IMG/VR virus record: IMGVR_UViG_3300042731_010110
Location: 1 to 41,525 of that record
Length of the DNA: 41,525 nucleotides
Origin: a virus
Direction: 5' to 3' (one strand)
In this document: positions 13,228-21,004 of the stretch, one piece after another
How the letters are laid out: each line of letters starts with the position of its first letter
Position numbering within the stretch: the first letter of the stretch is position 1
Program-made: the position numbers and the translations under genes
The notes under the pieces: model-generated
Seen by the model: the letters and a program-made list of their open reading frames with translations, nothing else
Told to the model about the DNA's origin: nothing
The model's database searches: none

Positions 13228-15582
13228 ATGAGTAGACACCGCCATCCACGCCAGAAAACAAACAGCACAGTACAAAATAGACATGTGACAAACAGCCTGA
13301 CGGAGCTTGCCGGGCAGTTGGCATTTATAAACGGTGTAACCGGCGGATCCACGCTTTCTTCCTACGGAACCGCCGCATATTCCAATAATTATGCGCTTCT
13401 CACTCTTAATCGTATAATTCTCACATATATGTACACCGGGAATGGTCTGTTTCAAACGGCCATTCAACAGCCGATTCTTGACGCCATCGGAAAAGGTATT
13501 GAAATTGACTGCCCTGAAATATCCTCTGCAGACGTCGACGATGTTCTGGAAAAATGGGAGGATTTCGATCTCTGGACCACAATTCTTGATACGTGGACAT
13601 GGGTCCGGCTTTTTGGCGGAGGCGCGGTTCTTATCAACAGTAATCAGGACCCGGAACAACCGATTGATTTTGATAAATTCCATCGCCAACCGCTTGAATT
13701 CTATGATCTGGACCGATGGCAACTTGATGTCAATTTGTCATACATTAACGATAATGACGCATTTCAAAAAAATCCAGATCCGGACGCCCTGTTTTATGTT
13801 TACGGAAATCCTATTCACAATTCACGTTTTTTGATGGGCCGGGGGAAACGCGCCCCTCATTATGTTCGGCAACAGCTTCGCGGATGGGGAATGTCCGAAG
13901 GGGAACGGATGATCCGGGATTTGAATTTATATCTCAAAACCCAAGACGTCACTTACGAATTGCTCGATGAGGCAAAGGTTGATATTTATAAAATTAACGG
14001 GCTGGCTCAGAAAATGATGACGACTGGGGGGACCACGGCTATAACAACCCGTATTCAGACGGCAAATCAGATTAAGAATTATGTCAAGGCTCTTGTCCTG
14101 GACGCACAGGAAGAATACGAATCGAAATCAATGACATTCGGGGGTCTGGCCGAGGTCATGCAGGAAAACCGGATCGGTATCGCGGCGGCCCTCCGCATTC
14201 CTGAAAATAAACTTTTTGGCCAGTCGGCAACCGGATTCGCGTCCGGACAAGACACGCTCGAAGTTTATAACGCAATGGTCGAGGCCGAAGTCAGAAAACC
14301 GCTTAATCCGATTGTTCGTAATCTTCTCAAAGTCATGTTTTCTTATGCCCTTGGCTATGTTCCCTCTTTTTCTTTTTCCTGGCCTTCGCTTCGGGAGTTA
14401 ACGCCGGAGGTCGAACAGCAAGTTAAAGACGCGGAAGCTAATCGCCTTTTTAATTTTTATGATCGTGGCCTTATCGACTCCCGCGAAATTATGCAACAGT
14501 CTGAAAAGTCATCATTGATTGAGATTGAAACAAAAGCCGGGAAAGGATTGTTACCTCCCCAACCAGAAGCTCCGGAAAAACCGGACGATATGGGTTCTGG
14601 GATGATGTCAAATAAGGCTGAATTTGACGAATCGAAACACCCGAGGGATGAAGACGGAAAATTCGGAACTGGAGGGGGAGGATCTTCAAAAACAGAAAAG
14701 ACGGAAAAAGAAAAAGGCGCCAGCGAAGTAGATCAAAAATATAAAGATTTTAAAGATAAAAAATTGATCGGAGGTCAAAGATTAAAAGAGCTCGGCGCGG
14801 ACCGGATGACAGAAGACACGGATTATCTGATTTATGATCCCGCAAATCCTGAACTGTTTATCCATGGCGACGGAATTGATTATATTAACGCCGCCGCTCA
14901 TCCGTTTTACAAGGAATTATGGGAATTGGACCAAAAAACGGAAGAGTCTTCGCTCCGATCGATGTTTGAATTATCAGCATGGACATTTATTAACCATTGC
15001 GAAAACGGGTTCTGGGATAAAGCCGACACGAAAGAATACGACATTAAATTTCTTGCTCGAAAAATGAATGGAAATGTCAATTTTGATATCACGAAAAAGT
15101 ATGTTTCTCTCGGAGCAATCAAAGAGGTTGAAAAAATTGTTGATAGTGTTCGCGGGATTAAAAACAGCCGCAAACTCAGGAATACAATTTATACTCTGAA
15201 GAATTTTAAAGTCTTCAGAAAAAGAAAAAATTCAGTCGATCCAGGTTTTCATGTCGATGTTGAAAAAGAGACCGAAAAGAATAAGAATTATCGAAAAGTA
15301 ATTTATACCGGTCCGCATGCTCAGCTTGTTTTGATGTCGCTGAACCCAGGGGAAGAAATCGGAAGGGAAACTCATTCGAACCTTGATCAGTTTATTCGGT
15401 TTGAAGGTGGAACCGGTACCGCCATAATTTCAGGAAAAAAATATTCCGTGAAAGATGGAGATGCTGTTGTCATTCCCGCCGGATCTGAACATAACATTAT
15501 CGCAAAAACCGAATTAAAATTGTACGCGGTTTACACAGAAAAAGAGCATCCGGATAAATTGATAGAAAAAGAAAAAAAATGA
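13228..15582 (+). CDS. DUF1073-type portal protein fused to nucleotidyltransferase-like and cupin domains
   Basis: Residues about 20-450 are a DUF1073 phage portal (dodecameric ring through which DNA enters and leaves), with LFGGGAVLI and IGIAAALRIPENKLFGQSATG. A hinge, DESKHPRDEDGKFGTGG near 468, marks a junction commonly seen before extra domains in phage head proteins. Residues about 510-640 have IGGQRLKELGADRMTEDTD, fitting the G-G-x(n)-D-x-D pattern of nucleotidyltransferases of the MNT/AbiEii kind. Residues about 690-775 are a cupin barrel (GEEIGRETHSNLDQFIRFEGG, DGDAVVIPAGSEHN). At 784 residues it is about 300 longer than a plain portal. A free paralogue of the middle domain lies at 17222-17695. 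The catalytic role of either extra domain is inferred. Confidence 0.88.
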   Translation: MSRHRHPRQKTNSTVQNRHVTNSLTELAGQLAFINGVTGGSTLSSYGTAAYSNNYALLTLNRIILTYMYTGNGLFQTAIQQPILDAIGKGIEIDCPEISSADVDDVLEKWEDFDLWTTILDTWTWVRLFGGGAVLINSNQDPEQPIDFDKFHRQPLEFYDLDRWQLDVNLSYINDNDAFQKNPDPDALFYVYGNPIHNSRFLMGRGKRAPHYVRQQLRGWGMSEGERMIRDLNLYLKTQDVTYELLDEAKVDIYKINGLAQKMMTTGGTTAITTRIQTANQIKNYVKALVLDAQEEYESKSMTFGGLAEVMQENRIGIAAALRIPENKLFGQSATGFASGQDTLEVYNAMVEAEVRKPLNPIVRNLLKVMFSYALGYVPSFSFSWPSLRELTPEVEQQVKDAEANRLFNFYDRGLIDSREIMQQSEKSSLIEIETKAGKGLLPPQPEAPEKPDDMGSGMMSNKAEFDESKHPRDEDGKFGTGGGGSSKTEKTEKEKGASEVDQKYKDFKDKKLIGGQRLKELGADRMTEDTDYLIYDPANPELFIHGDGIDYINAAAHPFYKELWELDQKTEESSLRSMFELSAWTFINHCENGFWDKADTKEYDIKFLARKMNGNVNFDITKKYVSLGAIKEVEKIVDSVRGIKNSRKLRNTIYTLKNFKVFRKRKNSVDPGFHVDVEKETEKNKNYRKVIYTGPHAQLVLMSLNPGEEIGRETHSNLDQFIRFEGGTGTAIISGKKYSVKDGDAVVIPAGSEHNIIAKTELKLYAVYTEKEHPDKLIEKEKK

Positions 15583-16616
15583 CAATCCTGCATGAATCCG
15601 ACTGGAAGCCGGTAGAGGCCAATTTAACAGAATTTTTTCTGAAATATTATTTCCAACCTCTATTTGATATTCTTAAAAAACCGATTTATAATTCTTTCTG
15701 TAATTCCAATTCGGAAGTATTAAAAGCCATAAGATCCGGGAAAATCCGATATTCCCAAGGGACATTTTCTGGAGAATTTAACGCCAAGATTTCAAAAGAA
15801 CTGTCAAAATATTCAACGTTTGACCGCCCTTCAAAAACATGGAAAGGAATTCCGCCGGCGGAAGTTTCCGCCGCCGCAGTGGTAGCAAATGACAAAATGA
15901 TCCGTGTTTCCCGCGAAATGCTGTCTCAGATTTCCGTTATGTCCGATATTGTCAGAAAAGAAATTGAAAAATTTCAGCCGCAAATTGCCAGAACTATAAA
16001 TAGAATTAGCGACCGTATAGAATCAGATGTCAGAAATATTACTGTTCTTCCTGAAATTACCCTCGGACTCCGCGAAAAACTATACCGGGATTATACGCAT
16101 AATATGCGATTAAATATTGTCAATGAATTTAGCGAAGGACCACGGAAAGGAAACTGGAATGAGGAACAGGTTTCCAGACTCCGGGAAATGGTTGAAAGAA
16201 ATATTTTAAGAGGATCAAACCGAAAGGAACTGGAATCGGCAATTATGGCAGAGTTTGACACAAGCCGAAGAAAAGCCCGCTTTCTGGCCCGACAGGAAAC
16301 TCACATTCTTATGGCTGATTTGAGGGATTCCAGGTATTCCGATGCCGGAATAGAAATTTATCAATGGATCAATTCAAAGGATATCCGTGTCGTCGGAAAC
16401 CCCGCTGGAAAATATCCGCGTCCCACCGAAGGACACGGGAATCACTGGTTTATGGGCGGAAAGTTTTGTAAATTGTCAGATCCCACAGTTTACGCCGATA
16501 CTCTGGAAGATGCCAAGGCTGGAAACTGGAAAAGTAAACTTGCGGTCGGGGCCGGATCAGAACACCCTGGAAAAGAATATCTTTGCCGATGCAGGATGAA
16601 ACCGGTTATTGTATAG
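15579..16616 (+). CDS. Head morphogenesis protein, SPP1 gp7 / Mu F type
   Basis: Minor head protein that joins the portal and is often ejected with DNA. The C-terminal domain shows the family pattern: RRKARFLARQETHILMADLR near residue 225-245, YQWINSKDIRV, GNHWFMGGKF, and the closing HPGKEYLCRCRMKPVI. The N-terminal 200 residues are helical. The start overlaps the portal stop (ATGA). The length of 345 residues is typical. The family has been noted to carry toxin-like cargo in some phages; here the C-terminus ends with the core domain, and the cargo sits on the portal instead. Confidence 0.9.
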   Translation: MTILHESDWKPVEANLTEFFLKYYFQPLFDILKKPIYNSFCNSNSEVLKAIRSGKIRYSQGTFSGEFNAKISKELSKYSTFDRPSKTWKGIPPAEVSAAAVVANDKMIRVSREMLSQISVMSDIVRKEIEKFQPQIARTINRISDRIESDVRNITVLPEITLGLREKLYRDYTHNMRLNIVNEFSEGPRKGNWNEEQVSRLREMVERNILRGSNRKELESAIMAEFDTSRRKARFLARQETHILMADLRDSRYSDAGIEIYQWINSKDIRVVGNPAGKYPRPTEGHGNHWFMGGKFCKLSDPTVYADTLEDAKAGNWKSKLAVGAGSEHPGKEYLCRCRMKPVIV

Positions 16617-16618
16617 TT

Positions 16619-16957
16619 TTATGAATCCAAAGATGAAAATATTATTTCTTCATCCACAATCCTTTTTAATAATTTTTGGAAAATTTCAAGTTTTTCTTTA
16701 TGAAAATCAGCACTAAGATTGAATTTTATTTTCAATGATTTATAATCATACAATAAATTATTATAACAAAAAATCAAAAGTTCTTTTTCTTCAAAAGATA
16801 AAACTCTCTCCGCTTTCTCTCCGGCCCTGAATCCAGCAAGAAAACTTTTACAGATGTTATTGCCGCTGCCCTCATGTTCTGCAAAGTTATTCTCTTCTTC
16901 GTTACAGGCGATACGTTTATCATAATTCCTAAACGCCTTAAATTCTTTCTCAAACAT
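16619..16957 (-). CDS. Hypothetical moron protein
   Basis: A 112-residue helical protein (MFEKEFKAFRNYDKR ... LLKRIVDEEIIFSSLDS), with AFLAGFRAGEKAE-like small-residue turn in the middle and charged helices around it. ATG 16957 has a strong AAGGGAGG seven bases upstream. It is the last gene of the reversed cassette inserted between head genes. It ends two bases from the stop of the head-morphogenesis gene on the other strand, so the two transcripts converge. No family recognised. Confidence 0.65.
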   Translation of the reverse strand: MFEKEFKAFRNYDKRIACNEEENNFAEHEGSGNNICKSFLAGFRAGEKAERVLSFEEKELLIFCYNNLLYDYKSLKIKFNLSADFHKEKLEIFQKLLKRIVDEEIIFSSLDS

Positions 16958-16982
16958 TTAATCCTCCCTTTATTGTTTAGTT

Positions 16983-17051
16983 TTATTTATCATTTGTGAT
17001 AATGAACACCCCTAAAATTTCCATTTTATCCATATCAAATTTATCATTCAT
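16983..17051 (-). CDS. Possible 22-residue peptide
   Basis: A very short frame, MNDKFDMDKMEILGVFIITN..., whose ATG overlaps the stop of the gene upstream. Coupling is the only support. It may be chance. Confidence 0.2.
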   Translation of the reverse strand: MNDKFDMDKMEILGVFIITNDK

Positions 17052-17212
17052 CTTTCCATCCTTCTTTCCCACATTTCTTGAGCCAAGTCAATCCGGTGTT
17101 CCTCGTCCGGGAATTCTTCATTTTCCAGTTCTTTCAGAGTTTTCAGATCAGGAAACAGACGCCGTTTCCGCCTCAATTCCAGACATTCCAAAGTAAAATT
17201 ATTTTGGTTCAT
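17048..17212 (-). CDS. Small hypothetical protein
   Basis: A 54-residue charged protein (MNQNNFTLECLELRRKRRLF ... EEHRIDLAQEMWERRMER). ATG 17212 follows GAGGAATT. It is the third gene of the reversed cassette, eleven bases after the nucleotidyltransferase-like gene. Function unknown. Confidence 0.5.
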   Translation of the reverse strand: MNQNNFTLECLELRRKRRLFPDLKTLKELENEEFPDEEHRIDLAQEMWERRMER

Positions 17213-17221
17213 AATTCCTCT

Positions 17222-17695
17222 TTAAAAATACCGGATATTTTCCAGTATTTTTTCAACCTCTCTGGCCGCACCGACACTAACGTATTTTCTGGTTATATCA
17301 AAATTGACATTCCCCCCCATCTTGCGGGCCAGGAATTTAATATCAAATTCCTTCTCGTCCGCTCTTTCCCAGAACCCGTTTTCACAATGATTAACAAAAG
17401 TAAAGGCGCAAAGCTCAAAAAGAGCGCGGAGGGAAATATCTTCGGAATCGGCATCAAGGTTCCAAACTTCGGTATAAAACGGATGGGCCGCGGCATTGAC
17501 AATATCCATTCCCGGTTTCCGGATAAACAATTCCGGATTTTCAGGATCATAAATTAGATAATCAATATCGTCCGTGTATCGACTGGACCCCAGTTCTCGT
17601 AATTTTTGACCGCCGATTAGTTTTATAAATCCGACTGACGAATTATATTTATTGATTAAAATATTTAAAGCCTCAGTTTTTTCTGAGTTATTCAT
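17222..17695 (-). CDS. Free nucleotidyltransferase-like protein, paralogue of the portal C-terminal domain
   Basis: A 157-residue protein. From residue 24 it reads IGGQKLRELGSSRYTDDIDYLIYDPE, the G-G...R-x-T-x-D-x-D pattern of MNT/AbiEii-type nucleotidyltransferases. It then continues with INAAAHPFY-like, NHCENGFW and DIKFLARKM segments shared with portal residues 510-640. By eye 91 of 130 aligned positions are identical. The start at 17695 overlaps the stop of the short Imm-5-like gene (ATGA), so the two are translated as a pair. The substrate is unknown: transfer of a nucleotide to tRNA or protein (as toxins of this fold do), an inactive decoy, or a DNA-related role are all open. Confidence 0.75.
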   Translation of the reverse strand: MNNSEKTEALNILINKYNSSVGFIKLIGGQKLRELGSSRYTDDIDYLIYDPENPELFIRKPGMDIVNAAAHPFYTEVWNLDADSEDISLRALFELCAFTFVNHCENGFWERADEKEFDIKFLARKMGGNVNFDITRKYVSVGAAREVEKILENIRYF

Positions 17696-17991
17696 GAATC
17701 CCTCTCCAAAATTCTGACAGCGTGACGAATTATTTTTCTTTGGAATTTCAATCTTTCGGCATCGGTATAGGCGGCGGAATAAGTGGCTATATACGAAAGA
17801 AGGGCAATTTCGGAATATTGCTTTTCTGTCATAAGATGAGTAAAAAGCCATCTGGCCCAGTCTGGCCGATAATCATTTATTTTAAGCAGGATATTTTCCA
17901 GATTCGACATTCCTTTACAGTTTTCCAGTCCCCATTTCAAGCCATCTTGACGCGGCCTGAGTTTTTCAATTTCTTCTTTTGTGATTTTCAT
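17692..17991 (-). CDS. Short paralogue of the alanine-repeat Imm-5-like protein
   Basis: A 99-residue protein whose first 50 residues are nearly identical to the protein at 5446-6012 and whose last 17 (RKIIRHAVRILERDS) match its end. The central D-x-RPR block and the AAY repeats are missing; only a short stretch (IATYSAAYTDAERLKFQ) remains. The DNA over 17832-18003 is almost the same as over 5852-6023. The start at 17991 has GGAGGG and lies about 15 bases from the predicted transcription start; the ATG at 18003 would leave no leader. It is first in the reversed cassette and coupled to the nucleotidyltransferase-like gene. Confidence 0.7.
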   Translation of the reverse strand: MKITKEEIEKLRPRQDGLKWGLENCKGMSNLENILLKINDYRPDWARWLFTHLMTEKQYSEIALLSYIATYSAAYTDAERLKFQRKIIRHAVRILERDS

Positions 17992-18012
17992 GCATCCCTC
18001 CATTTCTTGTTA

Positions 18013-18042
18013 ATTATATATTATTATATATAATAATGTCAA
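18013..18042 (-). promoter_or_regulatory. Moron cassette promoter with palindromic operator
   Basis: On the minus strand TTGACA (18037-18042), 18-base spacer, TATAAT (18013-18018). It is the same sequence plan as at 7102-7131 and 38835-38864, including the TTATATA/TATATAA inverted repeat. It drives the reversed cassette 17991-16619. Confidence 0.85.
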
Positions 18043-18069
18043 CAGAAATTATCTGTTAAAACCGTAATA

Positions 18070-18098
18070 TTGACAAGTTTTTTTCTCTGTTATATTCT
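18070..18098 (+). promoter_or_regulatory. Possible head-operon promoter
   Basis: TTGACA (18070-18075) followed by a TATATTCT segment at 18091-18098 (spacing 15-17 bases), ending ten bases before the ATG at 18108. With the opposite promoter at 18013-18042 it forms a divergent pair. It would restart late transcription after the inserted cassette. Confidence 0.5.
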
Positions 18099-18107
18099 GG
18101 TTCTGAA

Positions 18108-19145
18108 ATGACTGTAAAAAATGCTGCCCCAAAACGATATCGAGCTTACTACATCGAGCCGGGATTAGCCGATTATTCCGATCTTGATCTGGGAATGGTT
18201 TTGATTCAGAAACCCGCTCTTGACAAAATGATGGATTCCTACATCGGAAAACCTGTATGGAATATGTCGCATCGTACAACCGATGAGGTCGAGGCGTTTG
18301 ATTTTGCGAATCAGGACCCGAAAGATTTGGCTGACGGAATTATTGCCGCTACCGGTTACGACCCCGAATCGGGATGGTATTGGCAAGATATTCTTGTATG
18401 GGATCAGGAAACCCAGGATACGATTGATCTGAAGGACCGAAATGGAAACCCGATCTATTCTGCATCCTGTGCCTACACGCCGACCAAAGAAATCGGCGGA
18501 GGGTCTTACCATGGCATTGAGTATCAGGCCGAGGTAATTGACGGACGAGGGGATCACCTCGCTATTGTTCCAAACCCACGTTACGAGGGAGCAAAAATTT
18601 ACGCAAATTCTAAAAAATCCAAGGAGGATTTTGAAGTGAAAATTACTCTTTTTAAGAAAAAAACGAATGAAGCCCCTCCCGAACCGGAAAAAAAAGAACC
18701 GGAAAAAGATGAAGAGGCTCTGGAAAATATGGACGGCGTTGTCGAGATGGAAAACGGAGAACAGGTTCCTCTGTCCGAGCTCGTGAAAATGTACAAAGAA
18801 AAAGGATCGTCTGAACCGGAAGGAACCGTCTACAACATGGACGACGAAGTCGATATTGACGGAGAACGGATGCCGATCCGGGAACTTGTAGCCCGGTGCG
18901 GATATAAATCCAATATGGAAAACGCTGATCCTCCCACAGATACACCTGCGGAGGAAGTTGTCGACGAATCAAAACAGGCGACGAACTCGAAAACTCAGAA
19001 ACCGAACGAGAATTTCAATAAAATCAAAAACGCCGCCGAAAAAGACGCCGCACCTATAAAACCTAATTTTGAGACAAAAGCCGAGCGGTTACAGCGCGGT
19101 CATGAGAGATATTCCATTCCCGGAAAAATCGGAGGTACAAAATAA
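18108..19145 (+). CDS. DUF2213 prohead protease/scaffold-type protein
   Basis: The N-terminal 170 residues match DUF2213 phage proteins (IYSASCAYTPTK, EVIDGRGDHLAIVPNPRYEGAKI), found upstream of the major capsid gene. These are regarded as capsid maturation proteins with protease-like and scaffold parts. From residue 180 the chain is charged and proline-rich, with acidic repeated segments (NMDGVVEMENGEQVPLSELV and NMDDEVDIDGERMPIRELV), as expected for an internal scaffold. The length of 345 residues is normal. No ribosome site precedes ATG 18108, so short-leader initiation is possible. Confidence 0.82.
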   Translation: MTVKNAAPKRYRAYYIEPGLADYSDLDLGMVLIQKPALDKMMDSYIGKPVWNMSHRTTDEVEAFDFANQDPKDLADGIIAATGYDPESGWYWQDILVWDQETQDTIDLKDRNGNPIYSASCAYTPTKEIGGGSYHGIEYQAEVIDGRGDHLAIVPNPRYEGAKIYANSKKSKEDFEVKITLFKKKTNEAPPEPEKKEPEKDEEALENMDGVVEMENGEQVPLSELVKMYKEKGSSEPEGTVYNMDDEVDIDGERMPIRELVARCGYKSNMENADPPTDTPAEEVVDESKQATNSKTQKPNENFNKIKNAAEKDAAPIKPNFETKAERLQRGHERYSIPGKIGGTK

Positions 19146-19612
19146 TGTCCCAGAACATGAATCAGTTTAAACAGACGGCTGCCGTCGGTGAAGTAGATCT
19201 TCAGACCAATCCGAACCCTAACATTTTTACTGTCAGGTTTTATGATGTTTCCGACACAGCATCGACAACTCTTGTTCCCGGAGAGGGAACAATTCTGGTT
19301 GACCTTGGCGCTTCCGATTTTGGTGGTGTCCCGATTGTCGACGAAAGAGCCGCGGATTCGGACGCGATATTCGGTATCAAAACATTCAGCACAAAGAAAA
19401 ACGATTCTGAATCTAATGATATCGTACAGGTTGCCGGGTCCGGTACTGTAATCTGGATGAACGCCGGAGCGGCTATTGCTCGCGGTGCTTCTGTTGCGTT
19501 GGTTCTCGCAACTCCCGGAAATGTTATCACAAGAACGACCGAGACAATAGCGGGAAAGGCTCTTGATAAGGCGACCGGAGAAAATCAGTTGATCCGGGTT
19601 CTTGTGGCGTGA
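19145..19612 (+). CDS. Capsid decoration-like protein (DUF2190-like)
   Basis: A 155-residue beta-rich, small-residue-rich protein lying between scaffold and capsid genes, the usual place for head decoration proteins. The C-terminal half (GAAIARGASVALVLATPGNV ... GKALDKATGENQLIRVLVA) has the turn pattern of DUF2190-type capsid-stabilising proteins. The start overlaps the upstream stop (TAATG) and follows GGAGG. The family is assigned by position and pattern. Confidence 0.65.
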   Translation: MSQNMNQFKQTAAVGEVDLQTNPNPNIFTVRFYDVSDTASTTLVPGEGTILVDLGASDFGGVPIVDERAADSDAIFGIKTFSTKKNDSESNDIVQVAGSGTVIWMNAGAAIARGASVALVLATPGNVITRTTETIAGKALDKATGENQLIRVLVA

Positions 19613-19625
19613 GGAGGAAAAGAAA

Positions 19626-20681
19626 ATGACTGAAAAAAAACTTGTAGGAAAAACACTCCTTAACGGGAAACTTGGGATGCCGGATTTTATCGGCGGTCGT
19701 CGGCTTTTGAATGCAAACGGAGATATCGACCCGTCCAGCTCTGGTTATCAGTATTTGATAACGACACTTTCTTATATCCGGGCAGAAGTCGTCAAACAGA
19801 TATTTTATGAAATATCTATTGAAGATTATGTCCCAATGGATGTTGGGGAAGCGGCATGGATGGAAGAAATCGTCCAGAATTTGCAGTACAATACCGGCGG
19901 ATCGTTTTACGACGGCGATATTAACACTCAGGAATATACCGGAAGATTGTCCAATGTCGGAGCCGGAATCAGTCCGATCCGTATGCCCGTTAAAACCTGG
20001 GGAAAGCGCACAGGCTGGACCATCATGGAAATTGCCATGGCCGCCGCCGCTAATAAATGGGATGTCGTTGAAGCAAAACTTGAAAGCCTGAAGAAAAACT
20101 GGGACCTCGGTATTCAGGAAACCGCTTTCCTCGGTCATCCCGACGGAACCTTGACCGGTCTTCTCAATGATTCCGAAGTCAACATCAACACGACCTTGAT
20201 CACGGAACAGGTTTCCGGTATGACCGGAGCAGAATTTCAGACGTTTGTTGCCGGTCTCTTGAATGCGTTTTATGATAACAGCAACAGCACTGTTCTTCCC
20301 GACACGTTTATCATGCCGACTGACGATTATCTCGGGATGGTTGCCGCGGCTTCTCCGGATTATCCCAACATCTCGAAATTGGAATATCTGTTGAATGCTC
20401 TGAAAAAAGCAACGGCAAACGAAAGTTTCAAAATTCTTCCGTTGACATATTCCCAGGCAGCTATCAATAATACTCTCCGGGGAATCAATAAGGATCGCTA
20501 TGTTCTTTATCGCCGTGATCCGAAAACTCTTTCGATGTCGATTCCTGTAGATTTCAACATGCTTCAGGCCCGATCCGTCGATGAAATCAACTGGGCTCAG
20601 GCTGCATACGGGCAGTATTCCGGAACTCTGGTTACAAGAAAACGCGAAGTCCTTTATCTCGATGAAACAGCCGGAAGCTGA
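19626..20681 (+). CDS. Major capsid protein (DUF2184-type)
   Basis: Main shell subunit with the HK97 fold. Recognisable parts are YIRAEVVKQIFYEI near residue 45, VGAGISPIRMPVKTWGKRTGWTI near 105-130, GHPDGTLTGLLND near 167-180, and MPTDDYLGMV. The length of 351 residues is typical of DUF2184 capsids. Start 19626 has AGGAGG nine bases upstream; the frame extends to 19602, but that start is inside the previous gene. It is followed by a terminator, so it ends the head transcript. Confidence 0.85.
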   Translation: MTEKKLVGKTLLNGKLGMPDFIGGRRLLNANGDIDPSSSGYQYLITTLSYIRAEVVKQIFYEISIEDYVPMDVGEAAWMEEIVQNLQYNTGGSFYDGDINTQEYTGRLSNVGAGISPIRMPVKTWGKRTGWTIMEIAMAAAANKWDVVEAKLESLKKNWDLGIQETAFLGHPDGTLTGLLNDSEVNINTTLITEQVSGMTGAEFQTFVAGLLNAFYDNSNSTVLPDTFIMPTDDYLGMVAAASPDYPNISKLEYLLNALKKATANESFKILPLTYSQAAINNTLRGINKDRYVLYRRDPKTLSMSIPVDFNMLQARSVDEINWAQAAYGQYSGTLVTRKREVLYLDETAGS

Positions 20682-20700
20682 AAAAAATTATAAAATAGCC

Positions 20701-20726
20701 AAAGCCCCCAAAATAGGGGGCCTTTT
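20701..20726 (+). terminator. Rho-independent terminator after the capsid gene
   Basis: Stem GCCCCC (20704-20709), loop AAAATA, stem GGGGGC (20716-20721), then CTTTT. It lies 20 bases after the capsid stop and probably lowers transcription of the connector genes relative to the head genes. Confidence 0.85.
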
Positions 20727-20776
20727 AATGTAATTATATATATAGTAATAAATTAACTGAAAATATAAAAAAATAT

Positions 20777-20911
20777 AAATCATTATGGGTAAATAAATTA
20801 CATTGAAACCATTCTGCATCGCGTTAAATACGGCAATCCCGTACAGATGGGCAGGGCAAAATGAATTAGCGCATTGTAGCGACGTTCCAATTTGTTACCA
20901 TATAATGATTT
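20777..20911. repeat. Imperfect 135-bp palindromic element, MITE-like or structured RNA
   Basis: The ends AAATCATTATGGGTAA (20777-20792) and TTACCATATAATGATTT (20895-20911) are inverted copies with small bulges. The similarity continues inward (ATTGAAAC...GCGTTAA against TTAGCGC...GTTCCAAT). The middle has a small hairpin TACGG-CAATC-CCGTA. No open frame is present. Its base composition is more balanced than the surrounding A/T runs. The remaining DNA to 21004 holds no gene. Confidence 0.6.
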
Positions 20912-21004
20912 ACGTTAATTGCAGGATGCAACCGATAAGATGATTTTCGGGACTTTCGTAAGTTGTTATATAGTAAGGATTTATGATTTTAAGGAAATCG
21001 GGAT

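Noticed and set aside
13228-13722. Minus-strand frames of 60-185 residues opposite terminase and portal genes
   Set aside because: They lie opposite strongly supported genes, lack ribosome sites and family motifs.
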